Shown here: piece by piece, positions 44,197 through 52,763 of the stretch | Layout: each line of letters opens with the position of its first letter | Numbering within the stretch: the first letter of the stretch is position 1 | Assembly (NCBI RefSeq): GCF_900114465.1 | Contig: NZ_FOTD01000001.1 | Coordinates: forward strand, 248,001-312,000 | Reading direction: 5' to 3' | Length of the DNA stretch: 64,000 nt | Source: Trichococcus palustris | GTDB taxonomy: Bacteria > Bacillota > Bacilli > Lactobacillales > Aerococcaceae | Translations under genes and position numbers: made by a program | Notes under the pieces: model-generated | Database searches by the model: none | What the model was told of the DNA's origin: nothing | What the model saw: the letters and a program-made list of their open reading frames with translations, nothing else

Positions 44197-45024
44197 CTAA
44201 TAATTTGCTGATTTTTTGATTTTATCTTTTTCTGTCTTAGTCAAATAGATAACGATGCTTAGAATGAATAGCAGAAAGAGGGCGCTCGTTCCTACCGTAC
44301 CAAGGCCAAGCCCACCATCAGCATGGGGCTGTGACAGGAAGTCCCCTAAAGATGCGCCGAAGGGACGGGTCAAGATATAGCCGATCCAGAAAGCTAGCAC
44401 CGCATTTAGCTTATAGCGGTAATATGCCAAGAAATCTATCAAGATAAGTGCTGCGAACATAAGCGCAGCTTTCCAGTAGCCGATGGCAAGTCCCTCTGAT
44501 ATCAGATCCCCTGCCGCAGTCCCTAATGCAAAGGTGAATAAAATGGCACACCAGTAGAAAATTTCGCGTTTGACCGTATGGATGGAATGGATGGACAATG
44601 TCTTTTCACTCCTGTACCAAACTACAAAGGTCGTAATAAGTGCTATGCTAAAAACAATTGTTGTCGTCACCAAGGAAACGCCTAAATTATCGGTGAGATT
44701 ATCCGTGATCAAGGTCCCCACAATGCTGATCAGCACTACTGTAAGCCAGTAGATTTTAGGAACGTATTTTTTCGCCTTGAACTGATAGAACAGCGTGATT
44801 ATCAAGAATATGCTCATGATAATGGTAGTGATTGTCAAGCCTAGGTTAAGGGTTTCGCTCAGGAAATCAGCTGCTGTTTCGCCCACTGTTGTAGCCATGA
44901 TTTTGATGATCCAAAAGAAAATGGTTACCTCCGGAACCTTATTGAGCATCTTTTCGGCAAGTGAAGAACCCGCTGATGCATCTTCAAAAACTAGTTGGTT
45001 ATCCATATTGTTTTTTTGATTCAT
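44197..45024 (-). CDS. COG4705 membrane protein
   Basis: 275 residues with about eight membrane helices and three internal repeats of the type TTVGETAADFLSE, GTAAGDLISEGLAIGYW and FGASLGDFLSQ, which define this family (a membrane protein once proposed to influence amylopullulanase). Function not established. ATG 45024 is chosen, 11 nt after AGAGAGG. A tandem-box promoter of the local response-regulator type lies upstream at 45280-45325, separated from the gene by a 192-bp palindromic element. Confidence 0.8.
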   Translation of the reverse strand: MNQKNNMDNQLVFEDASAGSSLAEKMLNKVPEVTIFFWIIKIMATTVGETAADFLSETLNLGLTITTIIMSIFLIITLFYQFKAKKYVPKIYWLTVVLISIVGTLITDNLTDNLGVSLVTTTIVFSIALITTFVVWYRSEKTLSIHSIHTVKREIFYWCAILFTFALGTAAGDLISEGLAIGYWKAALMFAALILIDFLAYYRYKLNAVLAFWIGYILTRPFGASLGDFLSQPHADGGLGLGTVGTSALFLLFILSIVIYLTKTEKDKIKKSANY

Positions 45025-45065
45025 TTTTGCGCACACCTCTCTTATTTGTACTTGTTATTAACCTT

Positions 45066-45257
45066 GCTTGCCAACCTGCATTCCCGGAAAAGTTGTAACT
45101 AGGTCGGGTAAACCCTTGATATCACTGTGTTTTCGCCTAGTTATGTGTAAAATACATAACTAGGCGGATTAAGCCTTGAAATACTATCCAAACGTTAATT
45201 TGACGGGTTTTTCACTTGTTCCTAGTTACGTGTTGGTGGGAATCCAGGTTGCCAAGC
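45066..45257. repeat. MITE-like palindromic element, copies A and B as outer arms
   Basis: The outer arms GCTTGCCAACCTGCATTCCC (45066-45085) and its near-complement GGGAATCCAGGTTGCCAAGC (45239-45258) extend inward through TTGTAACTAGG and CCTAGTTACGTG. The core is a second hairpin, CGCCTAGTTATGT...ACATAACTAGGCG (45134-45166). No coding capacity. It separates the COG4705 gene from its probable promoter and would be transcribed in its leader. Confidence 0.7.
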
Positions 45258-45279
45258 AGTCTCTTCTTGTTCCTCCACT

Positions 45280-45325
45280 ACTATATCGTCGCATTCTAAA
45301 CGAAACATGCTGAAATTCTAAACAA
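45280..45325 (-). promoter_or_regulatory. Tandem-box promoter 1 (COG4705 gene)
   Basis: Minus strand: TTGTTTAGAA (45325-45316), 12 nt, TCGTTTAGAA (45303-45294), 8 nt, -10 TATAGT (45285-45280). The 22-bp period and overlap of the -35 position are typical for an OmpR/PhoB-type activator. The same layout occurs at 48911-48956. Confidence 0.65.
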
Positions 45326-45353
45326 TCTATAAACACCACAAAAAAAATGCCAA

Positions 45354-45385
45354 AAAAGAGTCGAGAATTTCTTCTCGGCTCTTTT
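45354..45385. terminator. Terminator after the DUF2127 gene
   Basis: AAAAGAG.CGAGAA pairs with TTCTCG.CTCTTTT, with A- and T-tracts on both sides; about 108 nt beyond the DUF2127 stop. Confidence 0.7.
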
Positions 45386-45492
45386 GAAAAGCCTAATCTT
45401 TTTAGGGATTAAAGCGTTCTTATGGACTTGCATAAGGTTACTGTGCGCTTTTCCTCTCGGCAGCCCTGATCCCTGTCATTGCATCAGTATTT

Positions 45493-45987
45493 TTAACCGA
45501 TATTTACCTTTTCCGATTTCAAGTGTCTGTATTCTAAAACAATCATCATGATGATTGCTACATCTATGATGATTGTCAGCAACAAAAGCACTGACTGGGT
45601 GTTCAGATAGCTGTATGTTTCATAGGCAACAAACAGTCCGAATACAAACATCGCAAGGGGGTAAGACCACATTATTTTTTTCCACAGCAGCCCGATCACC
45701 GCCAACTTGATTGCACCATGCAGCAACAGATAAATCGCAACCGCATGTTGTGAACTGATTGAAAGATTTTGAACAATCACAATGAAATAATTCATCACGA
45801 CATCATTGGGATCTTTTCTCAACTCAGGAAGTGCGATCAGATGGATGAGGCGATTAAGCTGTTCATGGCTTCGCGTAAGCATCAAAAAGCCACCAGTAAA
45901 TTCCATTAACGCATTGATGGCCTTAATGCCCAAGCCAATATAAAAACCGATGTTGATGACCTTATTTTTATTAAGCGGTTTTTCCAT
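45493..45987 (-). CDS. DUF2127 family membrane protein
   Basis: 164 residues with four membrane helices; GFYIGLGIKAINALMEFTGG at the start and HAVAIYLLLHGAIKLAVIGLL in the middle are the family signatures. Function unknown. ATG 45987 follows AAGGGAG by 6 nt; an ATG 21 nt earlier overlaps the ribosome site. Confidence 0.85.
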   Translation of the reverse strand: MEKPLNKNKVINIGFYIGLGIKAINALMEFTGGFLMLTRSHEQLNRLIHLIALPELRKDPNDVVMNYFIVIVQNLSISSQHAVAIYLLLHGAIKLAVIGLLWKKIMWSYPLAMFVFGLFVAYETYSYLNTQSVLLLLTIIIDVAIIMMIVLEYRHLKSEKVNIG

Positions 45988-46132
45988 AGCTCTCTCCCTT
46001 TCATCCATACCCTGCTACTATAAATTATAGTCCATTATATCCTCTAAGGCTACCGGCGTGGATTTTTTCTATCGTTCCTTACTCCCTTGCTCCAATTACC
46101 ATTGAGGATTCATGCGTGGTCGGATACCGATT

Positions 46133-46180
46133 AAAAAAAAGAAAAGGCCATTGACTCCGTTGCCTGCCACTGTCCTTTTC
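46133..46180 (-). terminator. Probable terminator after the GT4 gene
   Basis: GAAAAGG.CA pairs with TG.CCTTTTC around a long loop; on the minus strand eight T follow. About 10 nt past the stop. Confidence 0.45.
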
Positions 46181-46190
46181 GCTTGCAAAT

Positions 46191-47390
46191 CTATAGAGTC
46201 ATGTCTACTGCTTCTTTCTTTTCGAGTACCATTTCTTGATTGTAATCTTTCAGTGTTTCGTTGTAAGTTGCTAGGACTTGGTCGGCAAACACCTCGGCTG
46301 AAAAGGAAGCCGCTATCCTGCGAGATGATTTTGCCATCATGTTTTTCAAATCTGGATTCTCCATCAATCTGCTGAGGAATTCCGCAAACCCTATCTGGTC
46401 CTCATACTGTATCCCGTTCTGATTATCAAAGATGATTCCATCAAGACAAGCATCTTTTTTGCACACTGCAGGCAATCCATTAGCGATGGCTTCGATATAG
46501 GTCAAGCCCTGAGTCTCGCTGGTGGATGCACTCACGAAAACATCGGCCAGTTGATAGTATTCGTTTACTTTATCAGGCTCAACCATCCCCGTAAATATGA
46601 CTTTGTTCGCCAGATTGCATTCTTTTGCAAGGTTTTCAAGTCTTTCCCTATCCGGGCCGTCGCCTACAATCACCATTTTGATTCTTTCCGAGTCCATTTC
46701 GGCCACGTTATGAATAAGTTCATCAACATTTTTCTCTTTTGCCAATCTTCCGAGTGAAAGGACCACAAAATCGTTTTCCGTGATGGCCAATCGACTTTTC
46801 AACTCATCAATCCGTTTTTTGCCAACTTGTTCCGAATATATTTTCAAATCAATCCCTGTTGGAATCGTATAGATTGGCTTCTGCACATCATAGCTTTCCA
46901 GCAAGCTTTTCACTTTTTCACTAGGGGCTATCACTGCGTCTGTTTTGCTTAGGATTTTTTTGGAAAGCCTGCGTACAGTTACTTTTCCGAACGTGCGATT
47001 CGGCGAAAAGTAATGCGTATAATCTTCATAGACCGTATGGTAGGTATGAACAATCGGGATATGCAACTGCTTTGCTATCCGCTGCGCAAGTACAAAGGTA
47101 CTGAATTCGAAATTTGTATGGATGATATCCGGGTGCCAGTCCAGTATTTCTTTCACCTCTGCACCGCCCATCGTCCGCATGAAGCGTGCCTCCGGATAAA
47201 TCTTGCCGGCACTAACAGAGGGGACATGATAGACGGCATCGTCCGTATATGCCAATGAACTGCGCTGTTTCAATGTCAAAACCCTGACATCATGACCTTT
47301 TTGCAATAATTCTTTTTTTAAATTTAAAACAGAGGTAACGACTCCATTTACAGTAGGCGAATACCAATCTGTGGCTATCAGAATTTTCAT
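46191..47390 (-). CDS. GT4 glycosyltransferase (diacylglycerol glucosyltransferase type)
   Basis: 399 residues, GT-B fold: N-terminal MKILIATDWYSPTVNGVVTSV, VVLSLGRLAKEKNVDELI at the nucleotide domain start, and the retaining-enzyme EX7E region ASTSETQGLTYIEAIANGLP. This is the pattern of Gram-positive monoglucosyl-diacylglycerol synthases, which build glycolipid anchors from UDP-glucose on the inner membrane face. AAGGAG precedes the ATG. It lies among other envelope genes. Donor and acceptor are inferred from subfamily likeness. Confidence 0.85.
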   Translation of the reverse strand: MKILIATDWYSPTVNGVVTSVLNLKKELLQKGHDVRVLTLKQRSSLAYTDDAVYHVPSVSAGKIYPEARFMRTMGGAEVKEILDWHPDIIHTNFEFSTFVLAQRIAKQLHIPIVHTYHTVYEDYTHYFSPNRTFGKVTVRRLSKKILSKTDAVIAPSEKVKSLLESYDVQKPIYTIPTGIDLKIYSEQVGKKRIDELKSRLAITENDFVVLSLGRLAKEKNVDELIHNVAEMDSERIKMVIVGDGPDRERLENLAKECNLANKVIFTGMVEPDKVNEYYQLADVFVSASTSETQGLTYIEAIANGLPAVCKKDACLDGIIFDNQNGIQYEDQIGFAEFLSRLMENPDLKNMMAKSSRRIAASFSAEVFADQVLATYNETLKDYNQEMVLEKKEAVDMTL

Positions 47391-47586
47391 ATTATCTCCT
47401 TAACTCTTCCGCATGAGCTGATATACAAACCTATGGGATTTCATTTGGAAATACCGCAGTTTGTTGAATGGTATCATAGGAATCTTTCCTATCCTTGAAA
47501 GAAGAACATTCGTTTGTTCCATTTCGAGTGGTCCCTATTCGTTCTTGGCGGTATTCATTCCTGATCACTCATGCATATGAATTTTA

Positions 47587-48114
47587 TTATTTGGAGCTCA
47601 TTTTGTATCGTGTGGTAATATACTGTACTCCGTAGAAAGCAGCTACTGCAGCAGCTAACCCAAATAATGCCCCGGCTAATACGTCAGATGGGTAATGTAC
47701 GTATAGGTACATTCTTGAGAATCCTATCAAACTAGCTAAAACGATTGCGGCTACTCCCGATTTCTTGTTGTATAAAAATAAGGAACCCGCGGAAGCAAAG
47801 GACGTAAACGTATGCCCGGACGGGAAAGAGTAATCGCTCGGGTTGGGTATTAAGAGTTTGACGCTGGGGTCAACCCAACTAGGCCTAGGTCTTGCCACAA
47901 TATTCTTCAAAATGACATTACCAAAAATGAAAGAAATAAGCAAGGCCACCAGCATCGTCAGGCCATATATCCGATATTTTGGAATGACCAGCAAAACGAT
48001 GGACAAGGCAATCCAGACCATCCCCCCGTTCCCTAAAGTTGTGATGAACACCATAATCTGATCAAGCAACGGGGTATGGAGGTTCTGTAGAGTATTTAAA
48101 AATGAAAGTTCCAT
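47587..48114 (-). CDS. PAP2-family membrane phosphatase
   Basis: 175 residues with the three phosphatase motifs in order: KNIVARPRP, SFPSGHT and RMYLYVHYPSDVL, and five to six membrane helices. Hydrolyses lipid phosphates such as phosphatidate or undecaprenyl diphosphate at the outer face. AAAAGGAG precedes the ATG. The following VTT gene ends 40 nt upstream of it on the same strand, so they may share a transcript. Confidence 0.9.
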   Translation of the reverse strand: MELSFLNTLQNLHTPLLDQIMVFITTLGNGGMVWIALSIVLLVIPKYRIYGLTMLVALLISFIFGNVILKNIVARPRPSWVDPSVKLLIPNPSDYSFPSGHTFTSFASAGSLFLYNKKSGVAAIVLASLIGFSRMYLYVHYPSDVLAGALFGLAAAVAAFYGVQYITTRYKMSSK

Positions 48115-48154
48115 TTTAGAGGCTCCTTTTGCAATGCTGTTTTTTTAGACAAGA

Positions 48155-48811
48155 TTATTTGATCAACGCTTGTAGGACGGTGTTTAGGCCCATACTATAA
48201 AGAAAGATGGAAAAAGGCTTTGCAAAGACGATGATTGCTGAAAACTTCTTGGCGGAGATCGTGCTGATGCCTGACAAATAGCAAAGCAGATCGTCCGGTG
48301 CCACCGGCAGGAAAATCAAGGTAGCCAGCATTTTATCGAAGCCGTGATCGGAATCCAAATATTTGCTGTAACGGTCATAAAATTTTTCGCCTGTCACCTT
48401 TCGAATGAAATCTGGTCCATAAGCGCGGCCAAGCAAAAAAGCGATGATTGAGCCTAAACAAATACCGACATAGTTATAGATAAATCCGTTGATCGGGCCA
48501 AACATAGCGACCCCCAGTACACAGCCGAGTGCTCCAGGAATGATTGGGACCACCACTTGGATCACCTGTACCAAGATGAACAGCAAAGGGGCTGCGACAA
48601 CGCCGTAATTCCCTAACCAAGCTGCCATTTTTGCTGCAGAAGTAAAGATGCCAAGATTCCATCCATAGATGATGAAGCAAATTGACAGTATGCCACCAAT
48701 GATCGAAATGCTGTTTTTATTTTTGAACAGCCAATCTTGGACTGCTTTATTTTTGGAGCCAACAACCACAGACTCTTTCGGAGTGACCGCCAATTCTTTT
48801 GCGTTCATCAT
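48155..48811 (-). CDS. VTT-domain (TVP38/DedA-like) membrane protein
   Basis: About 218 residues; the VTT/SNARE-associated domain includes VVVPIIPGALGCVLGVAMFGPINGF and FLLGRAYG, with the PVAPDDLLCYLSG re-entrant loop. Family members move lipids, including undecaprenyl or anionic phospholipids, across the membrane. ATG 48811 is preferred by spacing from AAAGG. A tandem-box promoter lies 100 nt upstream at 48911-48956. Confidence 0.85.
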   Translation of the reverse strand: MMNAKELAVTPKESVVVGSKNKAVQDWLFKNKNSISIIGGILSICFIIYGWNLGIFTSAAKMAAWLGNYGVVAAPLLFILVQVIQVVVPIIPGALGCVLGVAMFGPINGFIYNYVGICLGSIIAFLLGRAYGPDFIRKVTGEKFYDRYSKYLDSDHGFDKMLATLIFLPVAPDDLLCYLSGISTISAKKFSAIIVFAKPFSIFLYSMGLNTVLQALIK

Positions 48812-48910
48812 ACTCATCCTTTCCAGAAAACTTTTTTATTTTTTAAACGGGATATCCAAATGGATTCATTATCTTAGCTTTCAAGTAAATTTTTTCCTTG
48901 GTTCTCTATT

Positions 48911-48956
48911 AATATAGCGTAGCGTTCTAAACAAACCATGCGAAAATTCTAAACAA
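48911..48956 (-). promoter_or_regulatory. Tandem-box promoter 2 (VTT gene)
   Basis: Minus strand: TTGTTTAGAA (48956-48947), 12 nt, TTGTTTAGAA (48934-48925), 8 nt, -10 TATATT (48916-48911). The two boxes are identical and exactly 22 bp apart; spacing to the -10 equals that of promoter 1. Confidence 0.7.
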
Positions 48957-49047
48957 TTCATAAATTCAGCAAACTGACAACCAAAAAAGAGCCGAAAAAT
49001 TTCATGTGCCATTTCCCGACCCTTTCGATAGCCTGAAACCATACTTT

Positions 49048-49761
49048 TTACGCATTAAATCGATACCCTGCTCCCCAGATGGTTTCGATATATTTAGGAT
49101 TGCTGCTGTCCTCTTCGATTTTTTCTCGTATGCGGTTAATATGTACCGTAACGGTCGCACCATCGCCAAGATAATCATACCCCCATATTTTTTCAACGAG
49201 ATGCTCTTTCGAAAAAACGCGGTTCGGATTGCTCGCTAGAAACGACAGTAACTCGAACTCTTTATTCGCTAATTTCACTTCTTGATTACCCTTATAGACT
49301 TTCCAGCTCTTTGTCATGATGCGCAGATTTCCTACACGAATAACGCCTTCTTCATTTTCCGTTCTTTCGTCACGGCCGGCATTTTTTAAACGCTCATACA
49401 TTTTCAAATGCGATTTCACACGGGCAACCAATTCGGCAGGATCGAACGGTTTTGCGATGTAATCATCGGCCCCCAAACCGAGGCCCCTCACTTTATCGAC
49501 CGATTCCGTTTTAGCCGTTACCATCAGGATGGGTATATCGACTTGGTCTCTGATTTCACGGCAAATGTCGTAGCCGCTCTTACCCGGCAGCATCAAATCC
49601 AAAATAAGCAGGTCATAATCTCCCTTCAGAACCCTTTCAACTGCATGAAACCCGTCCGAAAGGATGTCTACTTCGTAGCCACTGATTTCCAGATAATCCC
49701 GTTCTAACATTGCAATTTCTTCTTCATCTTCAACAAGTAATATTTTGGCCAATTCGCTCAC
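49048..49761 (-). CDS. OmpR/PhoB-family response regulator
   Basis: 237 residues: receiver domain with the acidic pair EDEEE, phospho-Asp in LLILDLMLPG (about residue 54) and Lys in AKPFDP; C-terminal winged helix with TVTVHINRIREKIEEDSSNPKYIETIWGAGYRF. Transcription from tandem direct repeats is the norm for this class. It overlaps the downstream kinase start by 4 nt (ATGA-type) in reverse order: the regulator is downstream of... the kinase frame at 49758, so the kinase reads second. Confidence 0.93.
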   Translation of the reverse strand: MSELAKILLVEDEEEIAMLERDYLEISGYEVDILSDGFHAVERVLKGDYDLLILDLMLPGKSGYDICREIRDQVDIPILMVTAKTESVDKVRGLGLGADDYIAKPFDPAELVARVKSHLKMYERLKNAGRDERTENEEGVIRVGNLRIMTKSWKVYKGNQEVKLANKEFELLSFLASNPNRVFSKEHLVEKIWGYDYLGDGATVTVHINRIREKIEEDSSNPKYIETIWGAGYRFNA

Positions 49762-51227
49762 CCTTTCCCTTCCCGTTTTACCCTAGGCAGTGTAATAGTA
49801 ATCCGAAGGCCATCGTGATTTTCGGCCTTCACGCTACCTCCATGTTGCTCGACAATATACTTCACGATATAGAGGCCCAGCCCATTGCCTTCTTTTTTTG
49901 TATTTCTGGCTTCATCGACACGATAGAATTGCTCAAACAACTGATTTAGTTTTTCAGCAGGCACACCATCACCATCGTCTTGGATAATGAGCACTTCTTC
50001 GTCTGCCTGCGAGGTTAAGCTGAACCTAATCTGTGACCGGTCTTTCCTGCGGTATTTGATGCTGTTTTCGACAATATTGGTAAGGACACGATGCATCTGT
50101 TCGGAATCCACTTGGACAAGATGGTTCCTCCCTGAACTTTCCCACTCGATTTCAGCGTGCGTTTCTTCTTTTTCGATATTGAACGCATCCACAAATCCCT
50201 TTAAGTATGCAGCCAGATCCGTCTCCACGAAATGGAGCGGCATATTGCCTGTTTCCATTTTCGAGAAAAAAAATAGTTTTTGCAAGAGTATATCCATCTC
50301 GCAAGCTTTGCGATAGGCTACTTCTAAATACTTCGCTCTTTTTTCCGGAGTGTTTGCCACTCCGTCCTGTAACCCTTTGATGTAGCCCTTAACAGAAGTC
50401 AAGGGGGTCCGTAGATCGTGGGATATTCCCGAAATCATATCTGTCCGGGCTTTTTCATATTTTTTATTTTGCTCAAGCGTAGCTTTTAATTGGACTTGCA
50501 TACTGTTGAAGGAATCGCAGACATCCTTGAGTTCCTCTTCTTCCACTCCGGTAATTTCTTCATCAAAATTGCCCGTTTGGATTCGTTTTGCGCCATCAGC
50601 TAACCTTTGAATCGGTGCCATGATCTGCCTTGTCATCAACTGTGATAAAAACATGCTGAAAAGTATTATGGCAAGGATGGCTGCCACGACGATCGCAATT
50701 GCAGAGGCGCCTATCGTGACCAAGGACCCAAAATTCAAATTCCCTAGGATCCCCATTTCCGTTGATCCGGTGGCAATAAAGACTATCTTTTGGCCATTTT
50801 GCTCAATCGTCCGAATCACGATGGTAGCTCCGATTCGCTGAATGAACGTATCCCGTTCTTTATTCTTTAACTTGTCTATATTGACGTACTTGTTCAAATA
50901 TCTGATTTCATCTTTTTCAAGATTGGAAAAAACAATGTTATCCTGATTCAATGCCATCACATGGTAGCCGTCCTTTTTGGCGCGCTGCTCCAAATCATTT
51001 TGTGCCTGCACATCCGTCAAAAGCATTTTCACATCCACAGCATCCAAAGTCGCTTCCACGCTCGTAACCAAATTTTCGACGGATGCAATCTTGGTGTCAC
51101 TTGGTATGATAACATTCTGTACAAGCTCCAAAAAGCCCCATGCAAAAGTCGCCATCAGCAGAACCGGAAAGGCTACCATCACTAAATTCGAGAGGAACAA
51201 TTTCTTTCTCATTGTTTTTTTTCTCAT
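49758..51227 (-). CDS. Sensor histidine kinase
   Basis: 489 residues: membrane helix at ~10-32, an extracellular sensor of about 135 residues, a second helix at ~170-197, HAMP, HisKA with the phospho-His in GISHDLRTPLTSVKGY, and HATPase with NIVENSIKY (N box), DDGDGVP and GNGLGLYIVKYI. GGAG lies 7 nt before the ATG. It is transcribed first on the minus strand and overlaps the response regulator by 4 nt. The signal is unknown; neighbouring genes suggest envelope stress. Confidence 0.93.
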   Translation of the reverse strand: MRKKTMRKKLFLSNLVMVAFPVLLMATFAWGFLELVQNVIIPSDTKIASVENLVTSVEATLDAVDVKMLLTDVQAQNDLEQRAKKDGYHVMALNQDNIVFSNLEKDEIRYLNKYVNIDKLKNKERDTFIQRIGATIVIRTIEQNGQKIVFIATGSTEMGILGNLNFGSLVTIGASAIAIVVAAILAIILFSMFLSQLMTRQIMAPIQRLADGAKRIQTGNFDEEITGVEEEELKDVCDSFNSMQVQLKATLEQNKKYEKARTDMISGISHDLRTPLTSVKGYIKGLQDGVANTPEKRAKYLEVAYRKACEMDILLQKLFFFSKMETGNMPLHFVETDLAAYLKGFVDAFNIEKEETHAEIEWESSGRNHLVQVDSEQMHRVLTNIVENSIKYRRKDRSQIRFSLTSQADEEVLIIQDDGDGVPAEKLNQLFEQFYRVDEARNTKKEGNGLGLYIVKYIVEQHGGSVKAENHDGLRITITLPRVKREGKG

Positions 51228-51299
51228 GTCATTTCTCCATTCAGGGTGTAAATATTGACGGGCATGGCTTTCTTTGCCTCCCTAAATCCTTACCTTAAC

Positions 51300-51323
51300 A
51301 GTATAGCAACTATTTATTAACAA
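51300..51323 (-). promoter_or_regulatory. Related promoter 3 (kinase-regulator operon)
   Basis: Minus strand: TTGTTAATAA (51323-51314), 8 nt, -10 TATACT (51305-51300). The box resembles TTGTTTAGAA and is preceded by GTTTATGAA, as in promoter 2 (TTTATGAA). The upstream partner 22 bp away is weak. It suggests autoregulation. Confidence 0.5.
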
Positions 51324-51502
51324 TTCATAAACTTACATTAAAAATCGATGGTTTTCATAATAAATTCATGATTTCAGTATATACTATTGTTTCTAGTCCA
51401 CTTGAGTTGCGAAAGACTAGATTGTTAGATGGGATTCCCTGAACAGATTCCGTCGACGACGATACGACAGAACAACCGATAAAAGGAGAATATATAATAG
51501 AA

Positions 51503-52219
51503 ATGAATACAGCAATATTAATGGGGCTATTCATCGGAATAGCTGGCTTTACATTTTTAGGTAAGGGTCTTTTTTTGTATACTCTAGGGATTTATATGGA
51601 CTTACCGAATGTCATCGTCCACGAATGCGGCCATGCATTAACCGCTCGCTTATGGGGCGGCAACATCAAATCGGTGAAATTTAACATTATCCCCTCAATC
51701 GTTATGAGCGAGGGCTTGTTAGGGCAAGCAATCATTGGGAACCGGCATAAGTTGGGCTCCATTTTCAGTACATTGGGAGGCTACGTATCCCAATCGTTGT
51801 TCTTTTTGTTGATTACCTGCTTGGTTTTGAATGGCCAAACCCTTTTGATCATCCCACTTTTCTTGGCTATTTATCTGATGACGAATCTGTTGGCCGCAGA
51901 CAAGAGCTTCTGGCAAAACCTGATCATTTTTGCGGTCATCGCTTCGGGCATTTATCTATACCAGAACAACCTGGATATTTTGTTGACCATTTACCATTCC
52001 TTTGACACCATCACGGCTGTTTTCATCATTTGGTATATGGCCGGGTTGGCACATCAAATCTTTATCGTTCTGAGATTGAAGACGAACACACATTGGGACG
52101 GTTCTTCTTTAGCGAAAGATACCTATATTCCCACGGTCATTTGGAAGATCCTATTTTTAGCTGTGATGGTGGGAGCCTATTTCTCATATTACTGGATTTC
52201 AAATATTGCCCTCCTTTGA
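51503..52219 (+). CDS. M50B-like membrane metalloprotease
   Basis: 238 residues, six or so membrane helices, with the zinc motif HECGH in NVIVHECGHALTARLWGG (near residue 40) inside a helix, as in site-2-protease relatives. The second zinc Asp is not obvious. Peptidase M50B-like proteins are mostly uncharacterised. AAAAGGAG lies 14 nt before the ATG, somewhat long. Divergent from the two-component operon, which could control it. Confidence 0.8.
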   Translation: MNTAILMGLFIGIAGFTFLGKGLFLYTLGIYMDLPNVIVHECGHALTARLWGGNIKSVKFNIIPSIVMSEGLLGQAIIGNRHKLGSIFSTLGGYVSQSLFFLLITCLVLNGQTLLIIPLFLAIYLMTNLLAADKSFWQNLIIFAVIASGIYLYQNNLDILLTIYHSFDTITAVFIIWYMAGLAHQIFIVLRLKTNTHWDGSSLAKDTYIPTVIWKILFLAVMVGAYFSYYWISNIALL

Positions 52220-52236
52220 GGAGACTTGGCATAAGC

Positions 52237-52282
52237 AAAAAAAGGCGACACCCTTGTTTTTACGGGGCTGACGCCTTTTTTT
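52237..52282. terminator. Bidirectional terminator
   Basis: AAAAAAAGGCG...CCC pairs with GGG...CGCCTTTTTTT. It lies between the convergent M50-like and nucleotidyltransferase-like genes. Confidence 0.85.
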
Positions 52283-52287
52283 ACGTA

Positions 52288-52689
52288 TCACTGCTCAGGT
52301 GTCCCTTTGCTCTCATTCCGTAAATATCCTTCGATTCTGGCAATGTCCAACTGATCCTTCTCGCGTCCAAGCTGTTTTTTCATCTGGATGACGGATTCCA
52401 AGCTGGCAACCGATACACCGTCTATCGATGTGATGGCGCCGCGATGCCAATCTTCAAAAATCTCGATGTCCTCGCTGTAGACCACCTTGCGCGCAAAATC
52501 GCCTTGCTTGACGGGATAGCCTTGATCCAGCAAAGATTGGAAAGCTTCCTTGCTGCAGCTCATGTCGATATCCTTTGTTTCTGCTTTGACGCCTTGCATC
52601 ACCAAAGCAGTGCCTGTGATGACACAGTAGTCTTGCGGCCGGAAAGATAATGCTAACACACTTTTAATAATCTCTTCTTTATGAAACAT
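52288..52689 (-). CDS. Nucleotidyltransferase-fold protein
   Basis: 133 residues; ITGTALVMQGVKAETKDIDMSC matches the G(G/T)xALxxxGxxxxTxDID motif of the MNT/AbiEii nucleotidyltransferase superfamily (usually with GG or GS; here GT). The C-terminal helices (VIQMKKQLGREKDQLDIARIEGYL) are typical too. There is no partner HEPN or AbiEi-like antitoxin gene adjacent. Role unknown, possibly a stand-alone enzyme. GGAG precedes ATG. Confidence 0.75.
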   Translation of the reverse strand: MFHKEEIIKSVLALSFRPQDYCVITGTALVMQGVKAETKDIDMSCSKEAFQSLLDQGYPVKQGDFARKVVYSEDIEIFEDWHRGAITSIDGVSVASLESVIQMKKQLGREKDQLDIARIEGYLRNESKGTPEQ

Positions 52690-52763
52690 TGTTTAAATCT
52701 CCTATACATTTTATTGCTGTGGCTCTCTGCTCAATCTTTCGCCACGCGTTCCCTAAGTCACTG

